DNA from: Cryobacterium sp. HLT2-28
GTDB lineage: Bacteria > Actinomycetota > Actinomycetes > Actinomycetales > Microbacteriaceae
Reading direction: 5' to 3'
DNA: 61,442 bases
Assembly: GCF_004402495.1 (NCBI RefSeq)
Contig: NZ_SOFH01000001.1
Coordinates: 1-61,442, forward strand
Both the position numbers and the translations under genes were made by a program. Numbering within the stretch: the first letter of the stretch is position 1; each line of letters opens with the position of its first letter. The notes beneath the pieces were generated by a model. The model did no database searches. It saw nothing but the letters and a program-made list of their open reading frames with translations, and was not told the origin of the DNA. Below, piece after piece: positions 17,045 through 26,223 of the stretch.

Positions 17045-18349
17045 CTACTTGACGGTGAACCCGCTCTTGACCAGGTCGTCCGTGGTGATCTTCTGCATGT
17101 TGGTGACCGCTGCGACGAAGGCGATCTTCGTCTTCGCATCCGCTGCCTTGGCGAATTCGTCGTTGTATGCGCTGTAGGCCACGTTGACGTTGGGACCGTA
17201 GTTGAACGGAGAGGCAGTCTTCGCGACATCAGCGGCGACGGTGTAGAAGTCAGGCTGGTTGCTGAAGAAGGCCGGCGCCGCGGTCAACGCGGACTTCGCC
17301 GCGGCCGCATCGGCCGGGTAGATGTTCGCGGTGCTGACCAGGGCTGCGACCGCGGCCGGGTCGGTGTTCAGCCAGGTGGCGAATTCCACGGCTTCCTTGG
17401 AGTGCGTCGACTGGGTTGTGACACCGGTGGACGAACCGCCCCAGTTTCCGGTCGCGGGAGTCGAGGCATCCCACTGCGGCATCGGGGCAGCCTTCCAGAG
17501 GCCTGCCGTGTCGGCGGCATTGCCCGCGAGCACGCCGGGAGCCCAGACGGCACTCAGCCAGCCCACTTGCGTGCCGGTGTTCAGGCCGGCGTTCCAGGCC
17601 GGCGTGTACATCGGCTTGTTGTCGATGACGCCCTCCTCGACCAGCCCGCCCCAGTATGCGGCGACCTTCTGGGTCGGAGTCTTGTCGATGTCGACGCTCC
17701 AGGCGTCACCGTCGATACCCCACCAGGAAGCACCGGCCTGCTGTGCCATCCCGGTGAACCAGCCCGCATCTCCGGACGAGAAGGTGCCGAGGTAGTCATC
17801 GGGGTTGGCTGCGTGGATCGTTCGGGCGGCGGCCGCGTACTCGTCCCAGGTGGTGGGGACGGCGATGCCGAGCTTCTCGAAGACGTCGGCGCGGTAATAG
17901 AACATCATCGGGCCGGTGTCCTGCGGGATCGCGTACAGCGCATCGCTGCCGAGGGTCACCGAGTTCCAGATGCCGTCGGCGAAAGCACCCTTGACGTCGG
18001 AGCCGATGGTGCCGGAGATGTCGGCGAGCGCGTCGGCGGCGACCAGCGTGGGGATCTTCTGGTATTCGGCCTGGATCAAGTCCGGGGCGCCGCTGCCGGC
18101 TTTGATGGCGGTCAGCAGCTTGGTGATCGCGGGGTCGCCGCCGTCCTGCTTCTGAACCGTGACCTGAATTTCCGGGTGCGCCTTGTTCCAGATGTCGACC
18201 ACCTTGTCGAGGTTGGGCGCCCACGCCCAATACGACAGGGAGACCGGGGCGCTGGTGTCGCCCCCGGTGGCCGGGCTGGAACAGCCTGACATGAGCAAAA
18301 CGGCGACAGCGGCCATGGCCACTGCTCCGACACGGAATGAAGTGCGCAT
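17045..18349 (-). CDS. Sugar-binding lipoprotein of the beta-galactoside ABC importer
   Basis: A 434-residue family-1 solute-binding protein. The signal peptide ends in a lipobox, LLMSGC, so the mature protein is anchored by its N-terminal Cys. The body shows YWAWAPNLDKVVDIWNK and VAFATWLN-type features of the MalE/UgpB group, with Trp residues suited to sugar stacking. The ATG at 18349 is preceded by AAGGAGGACGA, a strong ribosome binding site. It is the first gene of the leftward operon and is divergent from the GH42 enzyme. Confidence 0.9.
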   Translation of the reverse strand: MRTSFRVGAVAMAAVAVLLMSGCSSPATGGDTSAPVSLSYWAWAPNLDKVVDIWNKAHPEIQVTVQKQDGGDPAITKLLTAIKAGSGAPDLIQAEYQKIPTLVAADALADISGTIGSDVKGAFADGIWNSVTLGSDALYAIPQDTGPMMFYYRADVFEKLGIAVPTTWDEYAAAARTIHAANPDDYLGTFSSGDAGWFTGMAQQAGASWWGIDGDAWSVDIDKTPTQKVAAYWGGLVEEGVIDNKPMYTPAWNAGLNTGTQVGWLSAVWAPGVLAGNAADTAGLWKAAPMPQWDASTPATGNWGGSSTGVTTQSTHSKEAVEFATWLNTDPAAVAALVSTANIYPADAAAAKSALTAAPAFFSNQPDFYTVAADVAKTASPFNYGPNVNVAYSAYNDEFAKAADAKTKIAFVAAVTNMQKITTDDLVKSGFTVK

Positions 18350-18420
18350 TCGTCCTCCTTGAAGAAAGCTGGTGCTGTGATGGGTGCGCCCCGCCTCGGT
18401 GAACAAGAGTTTACTTGGGC

Positions 18421-18486
18421 TGTGAGCGGTTCTAGTACCTCACACGAGTATCCGAGTTGTCAACTAGGCAGAATTTTTCTTCTAAA
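18421..18486. promoter_or_regulatory. Divergent promoter/operator of the beta-galactoside locus
   Basis: AGTTGTCAACT (18455-18465) is a palindrome with one central base. TTGTCA inside it (18457-18462) and TCTAAA (18481-18486), 18 bases apart, fit a rightward promoter for the GH42 gene. On the other strand the same palindrome supplies TTGACA for the leftward operon. TGTGAG (18421-18426) and CTCACA (18439-18444) form a second inverted pair. LacI-type repression of both directions from this palindrome is plausible but inferred. Confidence 0.5.
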
Positions 18487-18542
18487 TCGTCAACTCCTGT
18501 GATAAAACTGGGAGCGCACACAGTCAAAGGAGCGACACACTC

Positions 18543-20579
18543 ATGCCATTCGACTCACTCTCCCGAGTTGCCAAGGGCCAGTCAGGCCTCTGGATGCGCG
18601 GTACGACCGGTCTACGCTACGGCGGCGACTACAACCCGGAACAGTGGCCGCTTGAGGTCTGGGTCGATGACATCGCTCTTATGAAGGACGCCGGCATCAA
18701 CCTGGTCAGCCTGGGCATCTTCTCCTGGGTATTGCTCGAACCCCGCGAAGGCGAATACGACTTCGCCTGGCTCGACAAACTTTTCGACATGCTGCACGCG
18801 GCGGGCATCGACATCGACCTGGCCACCCCGACCGCCGCTCCCCCGGCCTGGTTTTGGAAGAAGTACCCCGCGGCACGCCCCGTGACCCGGGACGGCGTGC
18901 GGCTCGCCGGTGGCTCCCGTGGCCTCGTCAGCCCCAGCTCGCCGGAATACCGCCGCGCCGCCGCGAACATCACGGAGCAGCTTGCCCGGCGGTACGCCGG
19001 CCACCCCGCGCTCGTGCTCTGGCACGTCCACAACGAATACGGGGCTCCGATAAGCGAGTCCTACGACGACTACTCCGTCGCGGCATTCCGCCTGTGGCTG
19101 CAGAAGCGCTACGGCACCCTTCCGGCACTGAACGAGGCGTGGGGCACCCCGTTCTGGGGCCAGTGTTACGGCGAATGGGACGAAATCGATGCGCCCCGGC
19201 TCTCCGCATCCGTGACGAACCAGACCCAGCGCCTCGACTTCAAGCGTTTCTCCTCCGATGCCCTGCTCGAATGCTTCATCAACGAACGCGACACCATCCG
19301 CCGGTTCACGCCGGAGATCCCGGTGACCACCAACTTCATGGCCACCAACTGCCTTTCGGTGGACTATTGGAAATGGAGCCGCGAGGTCGACATCATCTCG
19401 AACGACCATTACCTCGTCGCCGAACGCGCCGACAACCACATCCTGCTGGCCATGGATGCCGACCTCACCCGTTCCCTCGCCGGCGGGTCACCGTGGATCC
19501 TGATGGAGCACTCCACGGGCGCGGTCAACTGGCAGCCACGCAACATCGCCAAGAGAGCCGGGGAACTCGCCCGCAATTCCCTTTCCCACCTCGCCAGGGG
19601 CGCCGACGGGATCCTCTTCTTCCAATTCCGGGCCTCCCGGTACGGCGCGGAGAAGTTCCACTCGGCCATGCTCCCCCACGCCGGTGCCGGGACCCGGGCC
19701 TGGCGCGAGGTTGTTGAGCTCGGAGCCACCCTAGGCTGTCTCGAGCCCATCCGCACGAGCCGTGTACACGCCCGCGTCGCGATCCTGTGGGACGTGGAAT
19801 CGTTTTGGGCCCAGGACCTGGAATGGCGGCCGAGCGTGGAACTCGACCACCGGGAGCGCATCGAGGCGTTCTATTCCGTTCTCTGGAATCGCTCCGTCAC
19901 GATCGATTTTGCGCACCCGGCCGCAGAGCTCGGCGGTTACGACCTGGTCATCGCGCCGAGCCTTTACCTGCTCGGGCCTGCTTCGGCCGCCAATCTCGCC
20001 ACCTATGTCAACGGCGGTGGTACCCTCCTCATGTCCTACTTCTCCGGCATCGTCGACGAGCAGGACGCCGTCTACCCAGGGGCGGCCCCGGGGGCCTTGC
20101 GTGACGTGCTCGGCCTCTCCATCCACGAATTCCTCCCGCTGCGGGACCACGAATCGGTGAGCCTAAGCGACGGGCGGTTCGGCACTGGCTGGGCCGACGA
20201 CATCCAGGTTTCAACAGCCGAGGTAGTGGCCCGATACGTCGACGGCCCCGCGGCAGGCAGCCCCGCGATCACACGCAACACCCTCGGCTCGGGGTCGGCC
20301 TGGTACGTCTCCACCCGGCTGGCGGGCGCCGGGCTCGAGGCCCTCCTCGGCGAGGTTCTGACCTCGGTGGGCATCGAATCCACGTCGACGCCCGGTATCG
20401 AGGTGGTGACTCGCACGAGCGACCACGGCGACTTCACCTTTGTGATCAATCACACGGATATCGACGCGGACTACACCGCGTTCGGCATCGAACTCACGAC
20501 AGGGGATACGATCTCGGGATCGGTCCTTGTCCCGGCGGGACTGACCCGCGTGGTCCGGGGCGTCCCGACAGAAGCCTGA
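18543..20579 (+). CDS. GH42 beta-galactosidase
   Basis: A 678-residue intracellular glycoside hydrolase family 42 enzyme without signal peptide. The N-terminal TIM barrel has YGGDYNPEQWP, the acid/base Glu165 in WHVHNEYG and the nucleophile Glu322 in WILMEHSTG. A Rossmann-like trimerisation domain (about 400-610) and a small beta domain complete the usual architecture. It releases galactose from beta-galactosides, most likely the substrates brought in by the divergently encoded importer. AAAGGAG at 18526-18532 precedes the ATG. Confidence 0.93.
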   Translation: MPFDSLSRVAKGQSGLWMRGTTGLRYGGDYNPEQWPLEVWVDDIALMKDAGINLVSLGIFSWVLLEPREGEYDFAWLDKLFDMLHAAGIDIDLATPTAAPPAWFWKKYPAARPVTRDGVRLAGGSRGLVSPSSPEYRRAAANITEQLARRYAGHPALVLWHVHNEYGAPISESYDDYSVAAFRLWLQKRYGTLPALNEAWGTPFWGQCYGEWDEIDAPRLSASVTNQTQRLDFKRFSSDALLECFINERDTIRRFTPEIPVTTNFMATNCLSVDYWKWSREVDIISNDHYLVAERADNHILLAMDADLTRSLAGGSPWILMEHSTGAVNWQPRNIAKRAGELARNSLSHLARGADGILFFQFRASRYGAEKFHSAMLPHAGAGTRAWREVVELGATLGCLEPIRTSRVHARVAILWDVESFWAQDLEWRPSVELDHRERIEAFYSVLWNRSVTIDFAHPAAELGGYDLVIAPSLYLLGPASAANLATYVNGGGTLLMSYFSGIVDEQDAVYPGAAPGALRDVLGLSIHEFLPLRDHESVSLSDGRFGTGWADDIQVSTAEVVARYVDGPAAGSPAITRNTLGSGSAWYVSTRLAGAGLEALLGEVLTSVGIESTSTPGIEVVTRTSDHGDFTFVINHTDIDADYTAFGIELTTGDTISGSVLVPAGLTRVVRGVPTEA

Positions 20580-20622
20580 CCCGGCAACCGAGCTACGATT
20601 CAGCCAGCACAGGAAGGCTGCC

Positions 20623-21387
20623 ATGACCATGAGCACCGCGCCACAACTCGTCGATCTCACCCTGCCGGGGGCGTCCGGAGGCAGCGCGGGGCTCACCGCC
20701 CTCCTCGGCATTCCGGCCGGGAACGGCCCGTGGCCCGGGGTGGTGCTCGTGCACGAGGCATTCGGGCTGACCGATGTGATGCGGCGCCAGGTGGCCAGGA
20801 TGGCCGAGGCCGGCTACCTGGCCCTGATGCCCGACCTGTTCACCGAGGGCGGACCGCGCAAGTGCCTCACCGCGACATTCCGTGCTCTCCAGGCAGGCGA
20901 GGGCCGCGCGTTCGTCGACATCGAGTCCGCGCGCCGGTTCCTGCTCGATCGGCCGGACTGCACCGGCGAGGTCGGAGTGCTCGGCTTCTGCATGGGCGGC
21001 GGCTTCGCCCTGGTGGCAGCCGCACGCGGCTTCGACGCGGCATCCGTCAACTACGGGCGCCTGCCCAAGGACCTCGACGAGGCGCTCATCGGGGCCTGCC
21101 CGATCGTGGCCAGCTACGGCGCGACCGACGCGTCGCTGAGGGGAGCCGCCGGCACGCTCGAGGCCGCGCTCGTGCGGCGCGGGATCCCGCACGACGTCAC
21201 GGAGTACCCGGGCGCCGGGCATGCCTTCCTCAACGACGCCGAGAGCGGGCCGCCGGTGCTGCGATTCGTGCTCAAGCGCATCCTCGGTGCCGGGCCGGAC
21301 CCGGTGGCCGCGGCCGACGCGTGGCAGCGGATCGACGCCTTCTTCGGGGAGCACCTGGCCACCCCGAAGGAGGCGCCCTCCAGCTAA
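20623..21387 (+). CDS. Dienelactone hydrolase family protein
   Basis: A 254-residue alpha/beta hydrolase of the DLH family: VVLVHEAFGLTDVMRRQ at the N terminus, the nucleophile Cys in GFCMGGGFAL, and GAGHAF with the catalytic His near residue 205. The Cys nucleophile is characteristic of dienelactone hydrolases, though many members act on other esters. It lies 43 bases after the GH42 gene with its own AGGAAGG site and may be co-transcribed; no functional tie is evident. Confidence 0.85.
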   Translation: MTMSTAPQLVDLTLPGASGGSAGLTALLGIPAGNGPWPGVVLVHEAFGLTDVMRRQVARMAEAGYLALMPDLFTEGGPRKCLTATFRALQAGEGRAFVDIESARRFLLDRPDCTGEVGVLGFCMGGGFALVAAARGFDAASVNYGRLPKDLDEALIGACPIVASYGATDASLRGAAGTLEAALVRRGIPHDVTEYPGAGHAFLNDAESGPPVLRFVLKRILGAGPDPVAAADAWQRIDAFFGEHLATPKEAPSS

Positions 21388-21411
21388 AGGGCCGCCTGGA
21401 GCGCCGGGGAA

Positions 21412-21807
21412 TCAGACGAACATCAGCACGAAGCCGAGCACGGCCGCGGCCAGGCCGGTGCCGAGCAGGATCAGCCCGGTCAGCCGCAGCCCCTTGCCCT
21501 CGATCTCCGGCGCGTGGGTGCGGCAGTGCCAGGGTGTCCGGGAATTGAACCAGAGCGGGACATCCTGCCCGGGCGAAAGCCGGTGGGTCTCGTGGGTGGT
21601 CGCGGGGCACTCGTGCACCTCGCCGTCCTGGTCGAACCAGCGGATGACGGTTCCCGGCCCCGACGCGGCGATCACCCCGTCGGCCGGGATCCACCGCCCC
21701 TTGATCCCGCGCACGAACGCCCCCGCCAGATAGAGGGTCACGCCGAGGACCAGGCCGACCAGGGACAGCACCTCGCTGATGAGCGAGGTGAGTGCGTGTG
21801 TGTCCAA
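21412..21807 (-). CDS. DUF3592-like membrane protein
   Basis: A 131-residue protein with two membrane segments (LVGLVLGVTLYLAGAFV near the N terminus and LTGLILLGTGLAAAVLGFVLMFV at the C terminus) flanking a soluble beta-rich domain. This is the layout of DUF3592 proteins, whose function is unknown. TTG at 21807 is chosen as start because GGAGGGG lies five bases upstream and the residues before it look non-coding. It is convergent with the DLH gene and divergent from the POT transporter. Confidence 0.6.
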   Translation of the reverse strand: MDTHALTSLISEVLSLVGLVLGVTLYLAGAFVRGIKGRWIPADGVIAASGPGTVIRWFDQDGEVHECPATTHETHRLSPGQDVPLWFNSRTPWHCRTHAPEIEGKGLRLTGLILLGTGLAAAVLGFVLMFV

Positions 21808-21874
21808 TCCGGCCCCTCCGGCAGAAGCAATGCTGCTTTTCCGATCGTATCGTGTGCGGCCGGACCCCCGCCGA

Positions 21875-21905
21875 TGCCCCCAAAACGGGGGGCACGCGGT
21901 AAGGT
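21875..21905 (+). promoter_or_regulatory. Promoter and palindrome before the POT transporter
   Basis: TGCCCCC (21875-21881) and GGGGGCA (21888-21894) are perfect inverted arms around AAAACG. TAAGGT (21900-21905) follows and is six bases before the ATG, fitting a -10 box of a leaderless transcript. The palindrome would lie over the -35 to spacer region, a good position for a regulator. Confidence 0.45.
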
Positions 21906-21911
21906 CAGGCA

Positions 21912-23378
21912 ATGAGCACGGTCGCGGAACGCACCCCCACCCATGAGGACAGCAGCTTTCTGGGGCAACCGCGCGCGCTCGCCAACATCTTCGGGGTGGA
22001 GATGTGGGAGCGGTTCTCCTTCTACGGTATGCAGGGCATCCTGCTGCTGTACTTGTACTACTCGGCGACCCGGGGCGGCCTGGGAATCCCCCAGGCGACG
22101 GCCGCCGGCATCGTCGGCGCGTACGGCGGCGGGGTATACCTGTCGACCATCCTCGGCGCCTGGATCGCGGACCGCCTGGTCGGCTCGGAGCGGGTGCTCT
22201 TCTTCAGCGCCATCGTCATCGCGGTGGGCCATCTCGCGCTCTCGCTCATCCCCGGGATTGCCGGGGTCACGGTCGGGCTGATCCTGATCGCGCTCGGCAG
22301 CGGTGGGCTCAAGGCAAACGCCACCTCCGTCGTCGGCGCGTTGTACCGACGTGACGATCCTCGGCTCGACGCGGGCTTCTCCCTGTTCTACCTCGGCATC
22401 AACCTCGGGGCCTTCTTCGGCCCCATCCTGACCGGGCTGCTGCAGTCCACCCTCGGCTTCCACTTCGGCTTCGGCCTCGCGGCCGTGGGCATGACGATCG
22501 GCCTGGTGCAGTACTCCTTCGGGCGGAAGCGCCTGCCGGAGGTCGTGCACCACGTGCCCAACCCGCTCCCGGCCGAACGCATGCTGCCGTACATCGTCTC
22601 GGCCCTGGCCGCCGTCGCGGCGATCGTCGTGCTCGTGATGGTCGGCGTCATCACTCCGACCAGCCTCGTCACCATCGTGATCGGCCTCACCGTGATCGCG
22701 ACGATCAGTTACTTCGTCGTCATCCTCCGCAGCCGCCGGATCACCGCCGTCGAACGCAAACGCGTCTACGCGTTCATCCCGCTGTTCCTCGCCAGCGCCG
22801 CATTCTGGTCGTTGTCACAGCAGCAGTTCACCGTGGTCACCATCTACGCCGATGAGCGCCTCAACCGCGACCTGTTCGGCTGGGTGCTCCCGGTGTCCTG
22901 GGTGCAATCGTTCAACCCGATCTTCATCATCCTGCTGTCCGGCGCGTTCGCGGCCCTGTGGACCCGCTGGGGGTCCCGCCAGCCGTCGACACCGGTCAAG
23001 TTCGCGATCGGGACCGCGGTGATGGGCGTCGCCTTCCTGATCTTCCTTCCCTTCACCGGCGGCGGCGCGAACTCGACGCCGCTGGCAGCGATGGTCGGCA
23101 TCCTGCTCGTGCTCACCGTGGCCGAGCTCCTGATCGGCCCGGTCGGCCTGTCGATCACGACCAAGCTCGCCCCCGAGCCGTTCAAGACCCAGATGGTGGC
23201 GCTGTTCTTCCTGTCGATCGCGCTCGGCACCGCCGTCTCCGGAGGGCTGGCCCAGTGGTACACGACGGTCCCGGAGACGGTGTACTTCAGCGTGATCGGC
23301 GGCGTCGCCATCGCGCTCGGCCTGCTGCTCGCGCTGATCTCCCGGCCGATCCTGCGCCTGATGGACGGCGTGCGCTGA
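21912..23378 (+). CDS. Proton-dependent oligopeptide transporter (POT/PTR family)
   Basis: A 488-residue symporter with about 14 membrane segments. The POT signatures are clear: GVEMWERFSFYGMQGILLLYL (family ExxERFxYY-like motif with Phe) and GAYGGGVYLSTILGAWIADR, then SGGLKANATSVVG and FSLFYLGINLG. It imports di- and tripeptides with protons. The ATG directly follows a -10-like box by six bases, so the mRNA is probably leaderless. A G/C hairpin separates it from the convergent MFS gene. Confidence 0.92.
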   Translation: MSTVAERTPTHEDSSFLGQPRALANIFGVEMWERFSFYGMQGILLLYLYYSATRGGLGIPQATAAGIVGAYGGGVYLSTILGAWIADRLVGSERVLFFSAIVIAVGHLALSLIPGIAGVTVGLILIALGSGGLKANATSVVGALYRRDDPRLDAGFSLFYLGINLGAFFGPILTGLLQSTLGFHFGFGLAAVGMTIGLVQYSFGRKRLPEVVHHVPNPLPAERMLPYIVSALAAVAAIVVLVMVGVITPTSLVTIVIGLTVIATISYFVVILRSRRITAVERKRVYAFIPLFLASAAFWSLSQQQFTVVTIYADERLNRDLFGWVLPVSWVQSFNPIFIILLSGAFAALWTRWGSRQPSTPVKFAIGTAVMGVAFLIFLPFTGGGANSTPLAAMVGILLVLTVAELLIGPVGLSITTKLAPEPFKTQMVALFFLSIALGTAVSGGLAQWYTTVPETVYFSVIGGVAIALGLLLALISRPILRLMDGVR

Positions 23379-23380
23379 CG

Positions 23381-23398
23381 CCGCCGCCTCGGCGGCGG
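23381..23398. terminator. G/C hairpin between convergent genes
   Basis: CCGCCGCC and GGCGGCGG form an eight-base perfect stem immediately after the POT transporter stop and just before the stop of the convergent MFS gene. There is no T-run, so its action as a bidirectional terminator is inferred from position. Confidence 0.45.
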
Positions 23399-23402
23399 GT
23401 GA

Positions 23403-24740
23403 CTACCGGCCCGCCGTGGCCTCGACGATCGCGATCTCGCGGGTGGCGGTCTCCGGCGTGCCGGCGACCAGGTCGCGGCCGTCCCCGTCATGGCGCAGCA
23501 GCAACCGTGGCGTGCGGCCCGGCCGGTAACGCACGCGCAGGCTCCGGTACCTGACCATCCAGAAGAGCACGGCCCCGGCAGCCAGGATGCCGGAGAGCGC
23601 GGCGACGCCGAGCGCCCAGCGAGGGCCGTACTGGTCGGCCACCCAGCCCACCAGGGGAGCCCCGAGCGGGGTGCCGCCGGCGAAGATGGCCATGTACAGC
23701 GCCATCACCCGGCCGCGCATCGCCGGCCGGGTCGTCGTCTGCACGTAGGCGTTGGCCGTGGTCATCAGTGTCAGCGAGGCGAATCCGATCAGCGCGAGCG
23801 AGGCCGCGAAGGTGACGTAGTTCGGCATCACCGCGGCCAGGGCGCAGGACAGCCCGAACACGGCGGATCCGGCGACCACCAGGCGGAGGCGCGGTCGGCT
23901 GCGCCGGGCCGACAGCAGCGCGCCCGCGACCGATCCGATGGCCATGATCGAACTGAGGAAACCGAACTCGCCCGCGCCCATCCCGAACTCGACCGTGGCC
24001 ATCGTGGCGGTGAAGATGGCGAAGTTGAAGCCGAAGGTGCCGACCAGGAAGACCGTGACCAGCACGGCCACAATGTCCGGCCGATGCGACACATAGCGGA
24101 AACCGGCCATCAGCTGGCCGCGCTTGCGCGACGCCCGCGGCTGCGGACGCAGTTCCTTCGTGCGCAGCATCGCCATCGCGAGCACGGTCGCGCCGAAGGT
24201 GACCGCGTTGATGATGAACACCCAGCCGGCGCCGATGGCGACCGTGAGCAGCCCCGCGGCGGCCGGGCCGATCAGGCGGGCGCCGTTGAACGACGCCGAG
24301 TTGAGCGCCACCGCGTTGGAGAGTTTGTCGTCGGAGACGAGCTCGGAGACGAAGGTCTGCCGCGCCGGGGCGTCGATCGCGGCGACGATCCCGAGGCCGA
24401 GCGCGAACAGGTAGACGTGCCAGAGCTGGGCGACGCCGGTGACCGTGATCAGGCCGAGCCCGAGGCCGAGCAGGCCCATCAGGCCCTGGGTCACCATCAA
24501 CAGCCGCCGCCGGTTGAACCGGTCGGCGATGAGACCCGCCCACGGCATCAACACAAGCTGCGGACCGAACTGCAGCGCCATCACGATGCCGACCGCCGTG
24601 GCGTTATGGTCGGTCAGGTCGGTGAGCACGATCCAGTCCTGGGCGGTGCGCTGCATCCAGGTTCCGATGTTCGACACCAGGGCGCCGGCGAACCAGATGC
24701 GATAGTTCGGGACGCTCAGGGAGCGGAACATGGCACTCAA
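23403..24740 (-). CDS. MFS exporter, DHA3 type
   Basis: A 445-residue major facilitator with about 12 membrane segments, beginning LSVPNYRIWFAGALVSNIGTWMQ and containing the loop 2-3 motif LADRFNRRR. This pattern is typical of DHA3 or enterobactin-exporter-like drug efflux proteins. The C-terminal 40 residues are cytoplasmic and basic. Its start overlaps the stop of the MarR regulator gene by four bases, so the two are one operon. The substrate is unknown; MarR control suggests an antimicrobial or phenolic compound. Confidence 0.85.
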   Translation of the reverse strand: MSAMFRSLSVPNYRIWFAGALVSNIGTWMQRTAQDWIVLTDLTDHNATAVGIVMALQFGPQLVLMPWAGLIADRFNRRRLLMVTQGLMGLLGLGLGLITVTGVAQLWHVYLFALGLGIVAAIDAPARQTFVSELVSDDKLSNAVALNSASFNGARLIGPAAAGLLTVAIGAGWVFIINAVTFGATVLAMAMLRTKELRPQPRASRKRGQLMAGFRYVSHRPDIVAVLVTVFLVGTFGFNFAIFTATMATVEFGMGAGEFGFLSSIMAIGSVAGALLSARRSRPRLRLVVAGSAVFGLSCALAAVMPNYVTFAASLALIGFASLTLMTTANAYVQTTTRPAMRGRVMALYMAIFAGGTPLGAPLVGWVADQYGPRWALGVAALSGILAAGAVLFWMVRYRSLRVRYRPGRTPRLLLRHDGDGRDLVAGTPETATREIAIVEATAGR

Positions 24741-25249
24741 CTGTCGGTGAGCTCCTTCATGATCTCGATGGCCTCGGCGAGCACCCGGCGCTGTTCGGGG
24801 GTGAACCTGACGATGCGCTGGGCCAGCCAGGCGTCCCGGCGCTTGCGGGTGTCGCGCATCATGGTGCGCCCGGTCTCGGTGACGGTGAGCACGACCTTGC
24901 GGCCGTCGTCCGCCGAGGCGGTTCGATTGACCAGCCCGGCCTGGACGAGCGCGTTCACGGTGCGGTTCATCGACGGCGGCGTCACCTTCTCGTGCTCGCT
25001 GAGCTCGCGAAGGGTGAACGGGCCGTAGAAGAACAGGGTGCCGAGGGCGGAGAACTGGCTGCCGCTGAGCTCGTTGTCCGCCTTCTCCTGGCGCAGGCGC
25101 CTGGCCAGCCGCCCGTTCGCCAGCCGGAAATCATGGCTCAACTCGGCGACGGTCATGCGGCGACCGGGGGCGGAGCCGGGCGCCGTGCCGGAGGCCGATC
25201 CGGAGGTCGGGCCGGAGACGGTCGAAGCGGATGCCGTTGCAGAGTCCAT
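24737..25249 (-). CDS. MarR-family regulator
   Basis: A 170-residue winged-helix regulator with a low-complexity Ser/Gly/Pro N-terminal tail of about 30 residues and then the MarR core: LSGSQFSALGTLFF, FTLRELSEHEKVTPPSMNRTVNAL and the wing DDGRKVVLTVTETG. The ATG at 25249 is preferred over a TTG at 25258. It overlaps the MFS exporter gene. A perfect palindrome 17 bases upstream (25267-25283) is the likely autoregulatory operator. Confidence 0.87.
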   Translation of the reverse strand: MDSATASASTVSGPTSGSASGTAPGSAPGRRMTVAELSHDFRLANGRLARRLRQEKADNELSGSQFSALGTLFFYGPFTLRELSEHEKVTPPSMNRTVNALVQAGLVNRTASADDGRKVVLTVTETGRTMMRDTRKRRDAWLAQRIVRFTPEQRRVLAEAIEIMKELTDS

Positions 25250-25266
25250 AGATATCAACCATAACC

Positions 25267-25283
25267 ACTTAGCAACGCTAAGT
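25267..25283. promoter_or_regulatory. Putative MarR operator
   Basis: ACTTAGC-AAC-GCTAAGT is a perfect seven-base inverted repeat with a three-base spacer, 18 bases upstream of the MarR start. The A/T-rich arms stand out in this G/C-rich region. Size and position fit a MarR dimer site controlling the marR-MFS operon. Confidence 0.7.
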
Positions 25284-25362
25284 ATTCCCCCTGTGTGGGT
25301 GGCGGGCCGCGATTCCGGGTCGGTTTCGGTGCGGGCCCGGTCCGACCTGACAGACTGGTCCC

Positions 25363-26214
25363 GTGCCCACCTACACGGATGACTACGGCGTCGCGATCAC
25401 CTACTACGTCTGGACGGTGCCTCACCCGCGTGCCGCCGTGCAGCTCGTCCACGGCGTGGGCGAGCACGCGCACCGCTATGAGGAGCTCGTCGGCCGGCTC
25501 AACGCCGCGGGGTACACCGTGTATGCCGACGACCATCGCGGCCACGGCCAGACCGGGGTGCACCAGCACCGCGGCGACCTGTCCCGGCTCGGCCGGCTCG
25601 GCGAGGGCGGGCTGCGCGCCGCGGTCGCCGCCGTGCACCAGCTCAGCGGGATCATCCGGGCCGAACAGCCCGGTGTGCCGCTCGTGCTGCTCGGCCACAG
25701 CTGGGGCTCGTTCATGGCGCAGATGATCCTCAACCGCTACCCGGACGACTACGACGCGGTGGCGCTCAGCGGCACCGCCTACCGGATGCCGGGCTACCTC
25801 GACGGCGGCGACCTGAACCGCAGGCACAAGAACCTGGGCACGACCGGGGTCGAGTGGCTCAGCCGGGACCCGGCCGTCGCCGCCGCGTTCGTCGCCGACC
25901 CGCTGACGACGTCCGTGCCGCTGGCGAAACTCTTCGGAATCCGGGACGCGGCCCGGCTCTTCGGGCGCCCGGCCCGGCGACTGCCGGCGAGGCTGCCGTT
26001 GCTGATCCTGGTCGGCAGCGATGACACCGTCGGCGGGGAACGGAGCGCTCGCATGCTCTCGAAGGCATATGCGGAGCGCTCGGGGCTGCGCGACATCCGT
26101 CTCATCGTCTACCCGGGGGCGCGGCACGAGGTCTTCAACGAGACCAACCGGGAGCAGGTCTTCGCCGACCTGATCGGGTGGCTGGACGAGCGGGTTCGGG
26201 CGCGCGCCGATTAG
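25363..26214 (+). CDS. Alpha/beta hydrolase, monoacylglycerol lipase-like
   Basis: A 283-residue serine hydrolase: VQLVHGVGEHAHRY for the oxyanion hole, YADDHRGHGQT, the nucleophile elbow LLGHSWGSF, LVGSDDTVGG with the acid and PGARHEVFNE with the His. The HGxGEH and ADDHRGHG signatures are those of monoacylglycerol lipases and lysophospholipases. The GTG start follows CAGACT by six bases, again the leaderless arrangement. It ends ten bases before the lipoate ligase gene. Confidence 0.85.
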   Translation: MPTYTDDYGVAITYYVWTVPHPRAAVQLVHGVGEHAHRYEELVGRLNAAGYTVYADDHRGHGQTGVHQHRGDLSRLGRLGEGGLRAAVAAVHQLSGIIRAEQPGVPLVLLGHSWGSFMAQMILNRYPDDYDAVALSGTAYRMPGYLDGGDLNRRHKNLGTTGVEWLSRDPAVAAAFVADPLTTSVPLAKLFGIRDAARLFGRPARRLPARLPLLILVGSDDTVGGERSARMLSKAYAERSGLRDIRLIVYPGARHEVFNETNREQVFADLIGWLDERVRARAD

Positions 26215-26223
26215 GCTTGCGTT

